In this document: positions 1-4,783 of the stretch, in pieces
Position numbering within the stretch: the stretch's first letter is position 1
How the letters are laid out: each line of letters starts with the position of its first letter
NCBI GenBank assembly: GCA_902772675.1
Contig: CACYBN010000067.1
Span: 1 to 5,846 of the forward strand
Direction of reading: 5' to 3'
Source: an uncultured Erysipelotrichaceae bacterium
GTDB taxonomy: Bacteria; Bacillota_I; Bacilli_A; RF39; UBA660
Length of the DNA stretch: 5,846 bases
Notes under the pieces: model-generated
Told to the model about the DNA's origin: nothing
The model's database searches: none
What the model saw: the letters and a program-made list of their open reading frames with translations, nothing else
Position numbers and translations under genes: made by a program

Positions 1-783
1 ATTAATTTTAACTGTTAATGAGAATTTTTCAGGAATTAATTTAGAAGTATCTGGATAAGTACCATTAATAACTCTTGATAATAATAAGATAGTTCCAAAT
101 TTAAATATTACTTTATTTTCAAATATATTTATTTCAATATCTTCTTCATCATTATTAAACATTCTTACTAATTCATTTAAATTCTTAGTAGGAATAATAA
201 TATTGAATTCTTCATCATTATTAATTTCTATTTTTTTCTTAGCTAATCTATATGAATCAGTTGCTGTACATTCAAGTAGATTTTTACTAAATTTAAAGTT
301 AATACCTGTAAGTACTGGTCTTGATTCTTGTTGTGATGTAGCAAAGATAGTTTGATTAATTAAAGTTCTAAATACTTTTTGATTAATTTTAATAGGATTT
401 TCTTTTTCCTCTAATTCAAGTTCTGGAAATTCATTAGAATTATTACAGTTTAAAGTAAATGATGAATTAGAAGTATAAATATTAAGTTTAGAATCCATTA
501 ATTCTTCAATAGTAATAACTTCATTATCTAATTTTCTAATAATTTCAAAAAGTAATTTACCAGAAACAAGTACATCACCTGTTTCAATAATATCTTCAAT
601 ATCTTTTTTATCAATAAAAGTTTTTATAGCTATTTCATTATCAGTACTTAATAAGTATAAACCATCTTTATTAAGTTCTAGTTTTATACAGTTTAATATA
701 GGAATTATATTTTTAGTTGAAATACCTTTTATTGCGTAATTAAGATGTTCCATTAAAACATTTTGTTTAATTTTTATTTTCAT
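1..783 (-). CDS. dnaN: DNA polymerase III beta subunit (sliding clamp), C-terminus cut by window edge
   Basis: DnaN forms the ring-shaped dimer that holds the replicative polymerase on DNA. The minus-strand frame from the ATG at 783-781 is open for 261 codons to the left edge. Clamps are usually about 365-380 residues, so roughly the last third is outside the window. Clamp landmarks are VLVSGKLLFEIIRKL (about 71-85), FATSQQESRPVLTG (147-160), CTATDSYRLAKKK (172-184) and SRVINGTYPDTSKLIP (236-251). These match the end of domain 1, domain 2 and the start of domain 3 of Firmicute clamps. The start is fixed by an AAAGGAGA ribosome site at 798-791, about 8 bases upstream. It lies 139 bases downstream of dnaA in the same direction. 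I see no terminator between them, so co-transcription with dnaA is likely. Identification is by recalled family similarity and is very secure. Confidence 0.96.
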   Translation of the reverse strand, partial: MKIKIKQNVLMEHLNYAIKGISTKNIIPILNCIKLELNKDGLYLLSTDNEIAIKTFIDKKDIEDIIETGDVLVSGKLLFEIIRKLDNEVITIEELMDSKLNIYTSNSSFTLNCNNSNEFPELELEEKENPIKINQKVFRTLINQTIFATSQQESRPVLTGINFKFSKNLLECTATDSYRLAKKKIEINNDEEFNIIIPTKNLNELVRMFNNDEEDIEINIFENKVIFKFGTILLLSRVINGTYPDTSKLIPEKFSLTVKIN

Positions 784-790
784 ATTTATT

Positions 791-798
791 TCTCCTTT
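791..798 (-). promoter_or_regulatory. Ribosome binding site of dnaN
   Basis: On the minus strand the sequence AAAGGAGA lies about 8 bases before the ATG at 783-781. It is a strong Shine-Dalgarno match and settles the dnaN start. Confidence 0.8.
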
Positions 799-809
799 TT
801 ATATATTAA

Positions 810-894
810 TTATTATTATTACTGTGGAAAATGTGTATAACTTTACTATTTACTTATTTTATAAGGTCTAATAGCTTATTTTTACTGTGGATAA
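810..894 (-). other. dnaA-dnaN intergenic DnaA-box cluster (second half of a bipartite oriC)
   Basis: Three DnaA boxes are visible, all in the same orientation on the minus strand. TTATCCACA at 894-886 is a perfect match. TTATACACA at 840-832 fits the TTATNCACA form. TTTTCCACA at 831-823 has one mismatch and directly abuts the previous box. One base after the abutting pair, on the dnaN side, is a four-fold trinucleotide tract (TTA x4 on the plus strand, 810-821), followed by AT-only sequence up to the dnaN ribosome site. In B. subtilis the boxes and unwinding element used for melting lie in this same interval downstream of dnaA. The layout therefore suggests a basal unwinding site here. The unwinding role is inference; the boxes are read directly. 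Confidence 0.7.
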
Positions 895-922
895 TAAAGT
901 TATTAAATAAAACTTTTAAACA

Positions 923-2272
923 TTATTTAATTTGCACAGCAATTTTAGTTATTTCATCTTCTAAATGTTTATCCCTTTTTACTTCTTGTGTAATCTTATT
1001 AACTGAGTGCATAACTGTTGTATGATCTTTTCCACCAAATTCACTACCTATACGAGCTAAAGGTTCATCTAATTTAACTCTACATATATACATAGCTATT
1101 TGACGTGGATAACTTATATTAGCTTTTCTTTTCTTACCTTTTAAGTCTTCAACGGAAATATTATATTTTTGAGCAACTAATTGTTGAACTTGATTTATTT
1201 TATTTCTAGAGATAATTGGTTTACCAATAAAGCCATTTAAAGCTTCTTCCGCAAGTTCTAAGTCAATATTAGAACCATTCATAATAGCTGCATAAGATAA
1301 TACTCTTGTTATACAACCTTCTAGATTTCTAACATCTGTTGTACATATACCAGCGATATATTCTTTAACATCTTCTGGAAATTCTACTTGAACATCAGAT
1401 ATTTTACTGTTGATAATACTCATTCTTAAATCAAAATCAGGTGGAAGAATATCCACAGATAATCCCCAAGAGAATCTTGTTTTAAGTCTTTCTTCCAATT
1501 TTTTGAAATCGTTAGGTGATCTATCGGAAGAAATAATAATTTGTTTATTATTACTGTGTAATTCATTAAATGTATTAAAGAATTCTTGTTGAGTTCCTGG
1601 CGATGTTTCAAAATATTGAATATCATCTATTATTAATACATCAACATTACGATATTTGTTTTTAAATTCATCTACATAACTACCATTAGGATTTTCTTTC
1701 TTTAAACGATACATCTTTTGAAAATCATTTACAAACTTTTCTGTAGTTACATATAATACCTTCGCATTTGAATTTTTAGTAATATAATTACCTATTGCAT
1801 GCATAAGGTGCGTTTTACCTACACCACTAGGACCATAGATAAATAATGGATTATATAGTTGTCCAGGTCTTTCCGCTACTCCTAAAGCATTTGCTCTTGC
1901 AAACTTATTTGATCTTCCTAGTAAGAAGTTATCAAATTTATATTTAGGATCTAGATTTGTTTCATAATAATTATTATTATTTGGTATTCCTACAGTCTGA
2001 GTATCAATAATAATATTATTTTCAATCTCATCTTCTGTAAGATATTCCATTATAAAGTTAGATTCAGTAACTTCGTTAAATAGCTTAGTTACTAAGTCAT
2101 CATATACTTCTTTGATTTGTCTTTTACAAAGTGGTATTGGGACTTGTACTTTTGCAATATTATTACTCATTTCGATAAGTTTAGTTTCTTCAAACCATGT
2201 TTCAAAATTAATTGGTTGAATTTCATTTTTCAACTTATCTAGAAACTTATTCCATATAACATCATAATCCAC
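923..2272 (-). CDS. dnaA: Chromosomal replication initiator protein DnaA
   Basis: DnaA is the AAA+ ATPase that binds DnaA boxes, melts oriC and recruits the helicase. With the GTG start at 2272-2270 it has 449 residues, normal for Firmicutes. Domain I (about 1-75) carries the FETWF segment. A short Asn-rich linker follows. The AAA+ core has Walker A GPSGVGKTH (147-155), Walker B IIDDIQ (214-219), sensor I IISSD (246-250), the box VII arginine in LKTRFSWG (Arg266) and sensor II VRNLEG (Arg315). Domain IV has PRQIAMYI (389-396) and the DNA-binding signature GGKDHTTVMHS (413-423). The frame extends to an ATG at 2302, but that codon has no ribosome site and overlaps the likely -10 box. The GTG follows AGGTGGTGAT at an ideal distance and gives a normal N-terminus with Trp at position 7. 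It is divergent from rpmH across the origin. Confidence 0.97.
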   Translation of the reverse strand: MDYDVIWNKFLDKLKNEIQPINFETWFEETKLIEMSNNIAKVQVPIPLCKRQIKEVYDDLVTKLFNEVTESNFIMEYLTEDEIENNIIIDTQTVGIPNNNNYYETNLDPKYKFDNFLLGRSNKFARANALGVAERPGQLYNPLFIYGPSGVGKTHLMHAIGNYITKNSNAKVLYVTTEKFVNDFQKMYRLKKENPNGSYVDEFKNKYRNVDVLIIDDIQYFETSPGTQQEFFNTFNELHSNNKQIIISSDRSPNDFKKLEERLKTRFSWGLSVDILPPDFDLRMSIINSKISDVQVEFPEDVKEYIAGICTTDVRNLEGCITRVLSYAAIMNGSNIDLELAEEALNGFIGKPIISRNKINQVQQLVAQKYNISVEDLKGKKRKANISYPRQIAMYICRVKLDEPLARIGSEFGGKDHTTVMHSVNKITQEVKRDKHLEDEITKIAVQIK

Positions 2273-2275
2273 AAT

Positions 2276-2285
2276 ATCACCACCT
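2276..2285 (-). promoter_or_regulatory. Ribosome binding site deciding the GTG start of dnaA
   Basis: The minus strand reads AGGTGGTGAT, one mismatch from AGGAGGTGAT. Its AGGTGG core is 7 bases from the GTG at 2272-2270. The alternative ATG at 2302 has only A/T-rich sequence upstream, with no purine-rich site. Confidence 0.7.
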
Positions 2286-2300
2286 ATTTCACCTAAGTTC

Positions 2301-2329
2301 ATTGTACATTATTTTTTAAAAAAATCCAA
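2301..2329 (-). promoter_or_regulatory. Likely dnaA promoter
   Basis: On the minus strand there is TTGGAT (2329-2324, 4 of 6 to the -35 consensus), a 17-base spacer and TACAAT (2306-2301, 5 of 6 to the -10 consensus). Transcription would begin near 2294, giving a leader of about 20 bases that contains the AGGTGGTGAT site. The -10 overlaps the upstream ATG (2302), which argues against that start. The promoter sits beside the origin boxes, so autoregulation by DnaA is plausible, but no good box overlaps it. Confidence 0.5.
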
Positions 2330-2363
2330 TACAAAAATTCAAAAAAAGTGTTGAAAAATAAAG

Positions 2364-2389
2364 AAAAAACCGGGAAATATATTTCCCAG
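2364..2389 (-). terminator. Palindromic hairpin with T-tract, terminator-like for leftward transcription
   Basis: GGGAAATATATTTCCC at 2372-2387 is a perfect 16-base palindrome. Read on the minus strand, the stem extends to 8 pairs (CTGGGAAA with TTTCCCGG, including one T-G pair) around a TATA loop. It is followed at once by six T (2369-2364). This is the shape of an intrinsic terminator pointing toward dnaA, but it lies upstream of the dnaA promoter. It could insulate dnaA from leftward transcripts arising in the origin, or it could be a protein-binding palindrome. The structure is seen directly; the role is inferred. Confidence 0.5.
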
Positions 2390-2488
2390 AAAAAATGGAA
2401 TGTTGAAAACTTTATCTTATAAAATATAGATATTTAAAAGTTATCAACAAAACTAGTGGAAAAAAGTTTTTAGAATGTGTTAAAAAAG

Positions 2489-2511
2489 TTTTCCACACAA
2501 ATTGTGGAAAA
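2489..2511. repeat. Inverted pair of DnaA boxes
   Basis: TTTTCCACA (2489-2497) and its exact reverse complement TGTGGAAAA (2503-2511) face each other across five bases (CAAAT). Each arm is a one-mismatch DnaA box. The pair is the most symmetrical element of the origin cluster. Confidence 0.75.
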
Positions 2512-2614
2512 GAGAAAAATTTGCAACAAAATAAAGACTAAATTTTCCACTGTAGAAATAAATTTGATGTGGAAATGAAAAAAGGAGTTTTTTTCCACAT
2601 TTCTTTAAATATAA

Positions 2615-2643
2615 TTGACAAACAAGCCTTTTCTATATATAAT
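2615..2643 (+). promoter_or_regulatory. Consensus sigma-A-type promoter of rpmH
   Basis: TTGACA (2615-2620), a 17-base spacer and TATAAT (2638-2643) match the vegetative promoter consensus at all twelve positions with optimal spacing. The expected start is near 2650, giving a leader of about 40 bases before rpmH. Such strength suits a ribosomal protein gene. A DnaA box (2591-2599) ends 15 bases upstream of the -35. An inverted repeat (2642-2664) overlaps the -10 end and the start site. Confidence 0.9.
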
Positions 2644-2664
2644 TAATTGCAGCAACCAATTAAT
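2642..2664. repeat. Inverted repeat across the rpmH -10 and transcription start
   Basis: ATTAATTG (2642-2649) and CAATTAAT (2657-2664) are perfect 8-base arms around a 7-base centre (CAGCAAC). The left arm begins in the last two bases of the -10 and ends just before the expected start. It would therefore act mainly as a DNA site, not an RNA stem, and could be an operator. The arms are AT-rich, so chance is possible. Confidence 0.35.
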
Positions 2665-2689
2665 ATAAAAGTCCAGGAGGTGGAGAAGA

Positions 2690-2812
2690 ATGAAAAGAAC
2701 ATACCAACCAAATAATAGAAAAAAAGCTAAAACTATTGGATTTTTAGCACGTGCTAAATCTAACGTAATAAAAAGAAGAAGAAGAAAAGGTCGTAAAGTT
2801 TTAACTCATTAA
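2690..2812 (+). CDS. rpmH: Large ribosomal subunit protein bL34
   Basis: L34 is a tiny basic protein of the 50S subunit that is buried in 23S rRNA. The 40-codon frame opens MKRTYQPNNRKKAKTIGF and ends RRRRKGRKVLTH, both hallmarks of the family. Most bacterial L34 proteins have about 44 residues. Compared with recalled B. subtilis L34, four residues are missing between the GF (17-18) and the RRRRK block (29-33). The start is secure: AGGAGGTG at 2675-2682 lies seven bases before the ATG, and a perfect-consensus promoter sits just upstream. It is the first gene of the rightward ribosome and membrane cluster and is divergent from dnaA. A small terminator-like hairpin separates it from rnpA. It is too short for routine length cut-offs but unmistakable. 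Confidence 0.97.
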   Translation: MKRTYQPNNRKKAKTIGFLARAKSNVIKRRRRKGRKVLTH

Positions 2813-2821
2813 TTAATAATG

Positions 2822-2841
2822 CCACTCTAGGGTGGTTTTTT
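2822..2841 (+). terminator. Weak terminator/attenuator between rpmH and rnpA
   Basis: CCACT (2822-2826) pairs with GGTGG (2831-2835; four Watson-Crick pairs and one T-G) around a CTAG loop, and six T follow (2836-2841). The stem is short, so partial read-through is expected. That would let L34 mRNA exceed rnpA mRNA while both share the rpmH promoter. No separate promoter for rnpA is evident in the short gap. Confidence 0.5.
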
Positions 2842-2856
2842 ACTTGGAGTGATAAA

Positions 2857-3195
2857 ATGAAAAAAATAAATGTTTTAAAAGAAAGTAAAGATTTTGAAAG
2901 AATAATAAAATCTAATAAATCTTATAGGGGAAAATACTACTATATATATATAGAAAGAGTTGAGGATCAAAAATACTATAGATTTGGATTATCTGTTTCT
3001 AAAAAACTTGGAAATGCGGTAGTTAGAAATTTATATAAGAGAAGACTTAGATCTATAATAGATAAATGTAGTTATATTAATACTTTTAATGCTATAATAA
3101 TTCTTAAGAAAGAAGTTTTAAACGTTTCATATCAAGAATTAGAAAATTCATTAATTGATGATTTTAAAAAATTGAAACTTACAAGGGAGTCATAA
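2857..3195 (+). CDS. rnpA: Ribonuclease P protein component
   Basis: RnpA is the small basic protein that binds the RNase P RNA and helps it cleave 5' leaders from tRNA precursors. The 112-residue length is normal. The N-terminal LKESKDFERIIKS (7-19) resembles the conserved central-cleft entry. FGLSVSKKLGNAVVRN (43-58) leads into the RNR region RNLYKRRLR (57-65), the family signature and RNA-binding helix. The third position of the usual RNR is Leu59 here instead of Arg or Lys, which is odd. IIILKKEV (80-87) matches the late strand. The ATG follows TTGGAGTGAT with GGAG seven bases upstream. The gene lies 44 bases after rpmH, past an attenuator-like hairpin. Its end carries the AGGGAG ribosome site of yidC, so the two are probably translationally coupled. 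Confidence 0.95.
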   Translation: MKKINVLKESKDFERIIKSNKSYRGKYYYIYIERVEDQKYYRFGLSVSKKLGNAVVRNLYKRRLRSIIDKCSYINTFNAIIILKKEVLNVSYQELENSLIDDFKKLKLTRES

Positions 3196-3196
3196 C

Positions 3197-4141
3197 ATGA
3201 AAAAGAAAAAAATATTATTACTTCTTGTTATATTATGTTTTTTATTAACAGGATGTAGTAAAAACCTAAAAGATAAAGATAATAAAATTGTTAAGAATGA
3301 AGTTACAGGTCAAAACCTTGTAGCTAATATTTTATGTCAGCCAACAGCAAAATCTACTATTGAAAAATATGTAGAAAACAAAGTTGAAATTAAAAAATTA
3401 CCTGAATGTAAAAATTATAAAGTTACTGATGGTGGTTATGAAGGAATCTGGACAACTATATTTGTTAAGCCACTAGCATGGTTTGTATTAAAGATAGGAT
3501 ATCTAGTTAAAAACTTTGGTTTAGCTGTTATATTAGCAACTTTATTAATAAGATTATTATTAGTGCCTTTCACAAAGAAAGCTGCTATGCAATCTGAAAA
3601 TATGAAATTAATAAAACCAGAAATGGATAAATTAGAAAAGAAATATGCTGGAAAGAATGATAATAACAGTATGGTAATGAAAGCCCAAGAAATGTCATTA
3701 TTATATAAGAAATATAATATTAGTCCTGCGGCTGGATGTTTATTTTCATTTATTCAATTACCATTATTCTTAGCTTTCTATGAAGCTTTATATAGATTAC
3801 CAGCAGTATTTGAAGGAAAATTCCTATTCTATGATTTAGGTGTTACACCATTAATCGCAATTTCCGCAGGTAAATGGTATTACTTAATTCTAGTAGTACT
3901 TGTATTTGCCGTAACATATTTCTCATTTAAGCTTAATGTTGGAGCTTCAATGGGACCTGAACAAGAAAAGCAAATGAAAACAATGAGAAACATATCCTTA
4001 GTAATGATTGGTACAGCATCACTTTCTGTATCAACAGCAATTGCTCTATATTGGATAACAAACTCATCATTTACAATTTTACAAAATTTATATGTTAAAT
4101 ATGTTAAAAAAGGAGACAAGAAAAATGATAGACGTAAATAA
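3197..4141 (+). CDS. yidC: YidC/Oxa1 family membrane protein insertase (lipoprotein form)
   Basis: YidC inserts and folds proteins in the cytoplasmic membrane, alone or with SecYEG. The 314-residue protein begins with a lysine-rich lipoprotein signal peptide ending in the lipobox LLTGC, with the modified cysteine at 20, as in Gram-positive YidC1/SpoIIIJ. A soluble stretch of about 60 residues follows (containing Cys47 and Cys71). Five hydrophobic segments come next, at about 84-104, 106-125, 178-198, 225-245 and 265-289. Arg119 in LLIRLLLVPFT is the conserved groove arginine. A charged cytoplasmic loop (127-172) and the late ALYWITNSSFTILQN (283-297) are typical. The tail is basic, as expected for ribosome contact. 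It starts one base after rnpA, with AGGGAG inside the rnpA end, and overlaps khpB by 17 bases. No yidD lies between rnpA and yidC. Confidence 0.95.
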   Translation: MKKKKILLLLVILCFLLTGCSKNLKDKDNKIVKNEVTGQNLVANILCQPTAKSTIEKYVENKVEIKKLPECKNYKVTDGGYEGIWTTIFVKPLAWFVLKIGYLVKNFGLAVILATLLIRLLLVPFTKKAAMQSENMKLIKPEMDKLEKKYAGKNDNNSMVMKAQEMSLLYKKYNISPAAGCLFSFIQLPLFLAFYEALYRLPAVFEGKFLFYDLGVTPLIAISAGKWYYLILVVLVFAVTYFSFKLNVGASMGPEQEKQMKTMRNISLVMIGTASLSVSTAIALYWITNSSFTILQNLYVKYVKKGDKKNDRRK

Positions 4142-4724
4142 AATAGAAGGAAAATCAGAACAAGAATTATTAAATAGTATTAATGTGGATGAAGTATTCT
4201 ACAAAGTAGAAGAAATTCCAGGTAAATTATTTAAAGGTAAAAAATACGAATTAACTTATATAAATAAGGAAGACGTTAAGCAATTCATTAAAGAATACAT
4301 AATTAATATTGCTCTTGCTATGGATATTAAAGTTAACACTGAAATAAGATTAGTTGATAACAAAAGTTATAATGTAATGTTAATAAGTGAATCTAATCCT
4401 ATATTAATAGGAAAAGAAGGAAAAACATTAAATTCAATTCAATTACTTTTACATCAAGCTTTAAATAACGCTACAGGATTTAATATTAGAATTAATGTTG
4501 ATGCTGCAGGCTATAAGATGAATAAAGAAAAACGCTTAGAAAGAGAAGTAAAAAGAATTGCTAAAGAAGTATTAAATACTAAAATAGATGCAAAATTAGA
4601 TCCAATGAATTCATATTCAAGAAGATTAGTACATGAAATAGTAAGTAGTTTTAAAAATTTAACAACTGAGAGCTTTGGTGAAGAACCTCAACGTTATGTT
4701 GTAATAAGTTATAAAGAAGACTAA
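4125..4724 (+). CDS. khpB: RNA-binding protein KhpB (Jag/EloR), Jag-N, KH and R3H domains
   Basis: KhpB is an RNA-binding protein that, with KhpA, affects cell elongation and division in Firmicutes; its standard neighbour is yidC. The 199-residue protein has a compact Jag-N-like start (EGKSEQELL at 8-16, then PGKLFKGKKYEL at 32-43). A type II KH domain follows (about 50-125) with the GxxG loop GKEG (96-99) in PILIGKEGKTLNSIQLLLH. The VDAAGYKMNKEKRL segment (125-138) leads to an R3H domain with Arg166-x3-His170 in SRRLVHE. The ATG at 4125 is chosen because AGGAG at 4111-4115 lies nine bases upstream; an in-frame ATG at 4092 lacks such a site and lies inside yidC. The gene overlaps the yidC end by 17 bases, implying coupling. 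Its stop codon lies inside the downstream terminator stem. Confidence 0.94.
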   Translation: MIDVNKIEGKSEQELLNSINVDEVFYKVEEIPGKLFKGKKYELTYINKEDVKQFIKEYIINIALAMDIKVNTEIRLVDNKSYNVMLISESNPILIGKEGKTLNSIQLLLHQALNNATGFNIRINVDAAGYKMNKEKRLEREVKRIAKEVLNTKIDAKLDPMNSYSRRLVHEIVSSFKNLTTESFGEEPQRYVVISYKED

Positions 4725-4741
4725 AAAGTCTTCTTTTTTTT
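4713..4741 (+). terminator. Strong intrinsic terminator overlapping the end of khpB
   Basis: AAAGAAGACT (4713-4722) pairs perfectly over ten bases with AGTCTTCTTT (4727-4736) around an AAAA loop. An unbroken run of eight T begins in the stem and continues to 4741. The left arm is the last codons of khpB (Lys-Glu-Asp) and the first base of its TAA stop. It ends the rpmH-rnpA-yidC-khpB unit. Confidence 0.9.
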
Positions 4742-4753
4742 AGTATTTTGGTG

Positions 4754-4759
4754 TATAAT
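4754..4759 (+). promoter_or_regulatory. Possible -10 element for the HD-domain gene
   Basis: A perfect TATAAT lies 13 bases after the khpB terminator and 24 bases before the next gene's ATG. The hexamer 17 bases upstream (TTCTTT, 4731-4736) is a poor -35 and lies in the terminator, so the promoter is only tentative. Its position does fit the start of a new transcription unit. Confidence 0.4.
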
Positions 4760-4783
4760 TATTCAATTGAAAGGGCGATATCT

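Larger units (their letters stand above)
2303..2614. other. Chromosomal origin region (oriC) upstream of dnaA, with DnaA-box cluster
   Basis: This gene-free, extremely AT-rich stretch lies between divergent dnaA and rpmH. The strongest DnaA boxes are TTATCAACA (2441-2449), TTTTCCACA (2489-2497), its inverse TGTGGAAAA (2503-2511) and TTTTCCACA (2591-2599). Weaker two-mismatch forms are TGTTGAAAA (2349-2357 and 2401-2409), AGTGGAAAA (2455-2463), TTTTCCACT (2543-2551) and TGTGGAAAT (2568-2576). Boxes occur in both orientations. With the cluster between dnaA and dnaN, this gives a bipartite layout like that of B. subtilis. The stretch also holds the dnaA promoter at its left end and a palindromic hairpin at 2370-2389. 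I see no open frame or structured RNA gene in it. Confidence 0.85.

Noticed and set aside
831..1025. Plus-strand open frame of 64 codons
   Set aside because: It lies over the DnaA boxes and the dnaA 3' end on the opposite strand, has no ribosome site, and its product is a low-complexity hydrophobic string.
1104..1112. DnaA-box-like CGTGGATAA, and ATATCCACA at 1449-1457, inside dnaA
   Set aside because: They are isolated single-mismatch matches in conserved coding sequence and are explained by the codons of the DnaA protein.
1410..1626. Short open frames on both strands inside dnaA (1410-1592 plus, 1426-1626 minus)
   Set aside because: They are other-frame shadows of the conserved dnaA AAA+ region and have no start signals.
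2939..2952. TATATA run in rnpA
   Set aside because: It encodes the Tyr-Ile-Tyr-Ile strand of RnpA and is expected in such AT-rich coding DNA.
3190..3200. Possible missing or truncated yidD between rnpA and yidC
   Set aside because: The two genes are separated by one base with no remnant; several Bacilli, including B. subtilis, also lack yidD here, so it is not a deletion scar.
3880..4119. Minus-strand open frame of 79 codons inside yidC
   Set aside because: It is antisense to the conserved last membrane segments of YidC, with no ribosome site and no recognisable product.
4092..4124. Longer khpB start at ATG 4092
   Set aside because: It has no good ribosome site and would add eleven residues from within yidC, while ATG 4125 has AGGAG nine bases upstream.
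4748..4783. TTG start extending the HD gene upstream
   Set aside because: It overlaps the TATAAT candidate and the terminator tail and lacks a ribosome site; ATG 4784 has AAGGGCGAT upstream.
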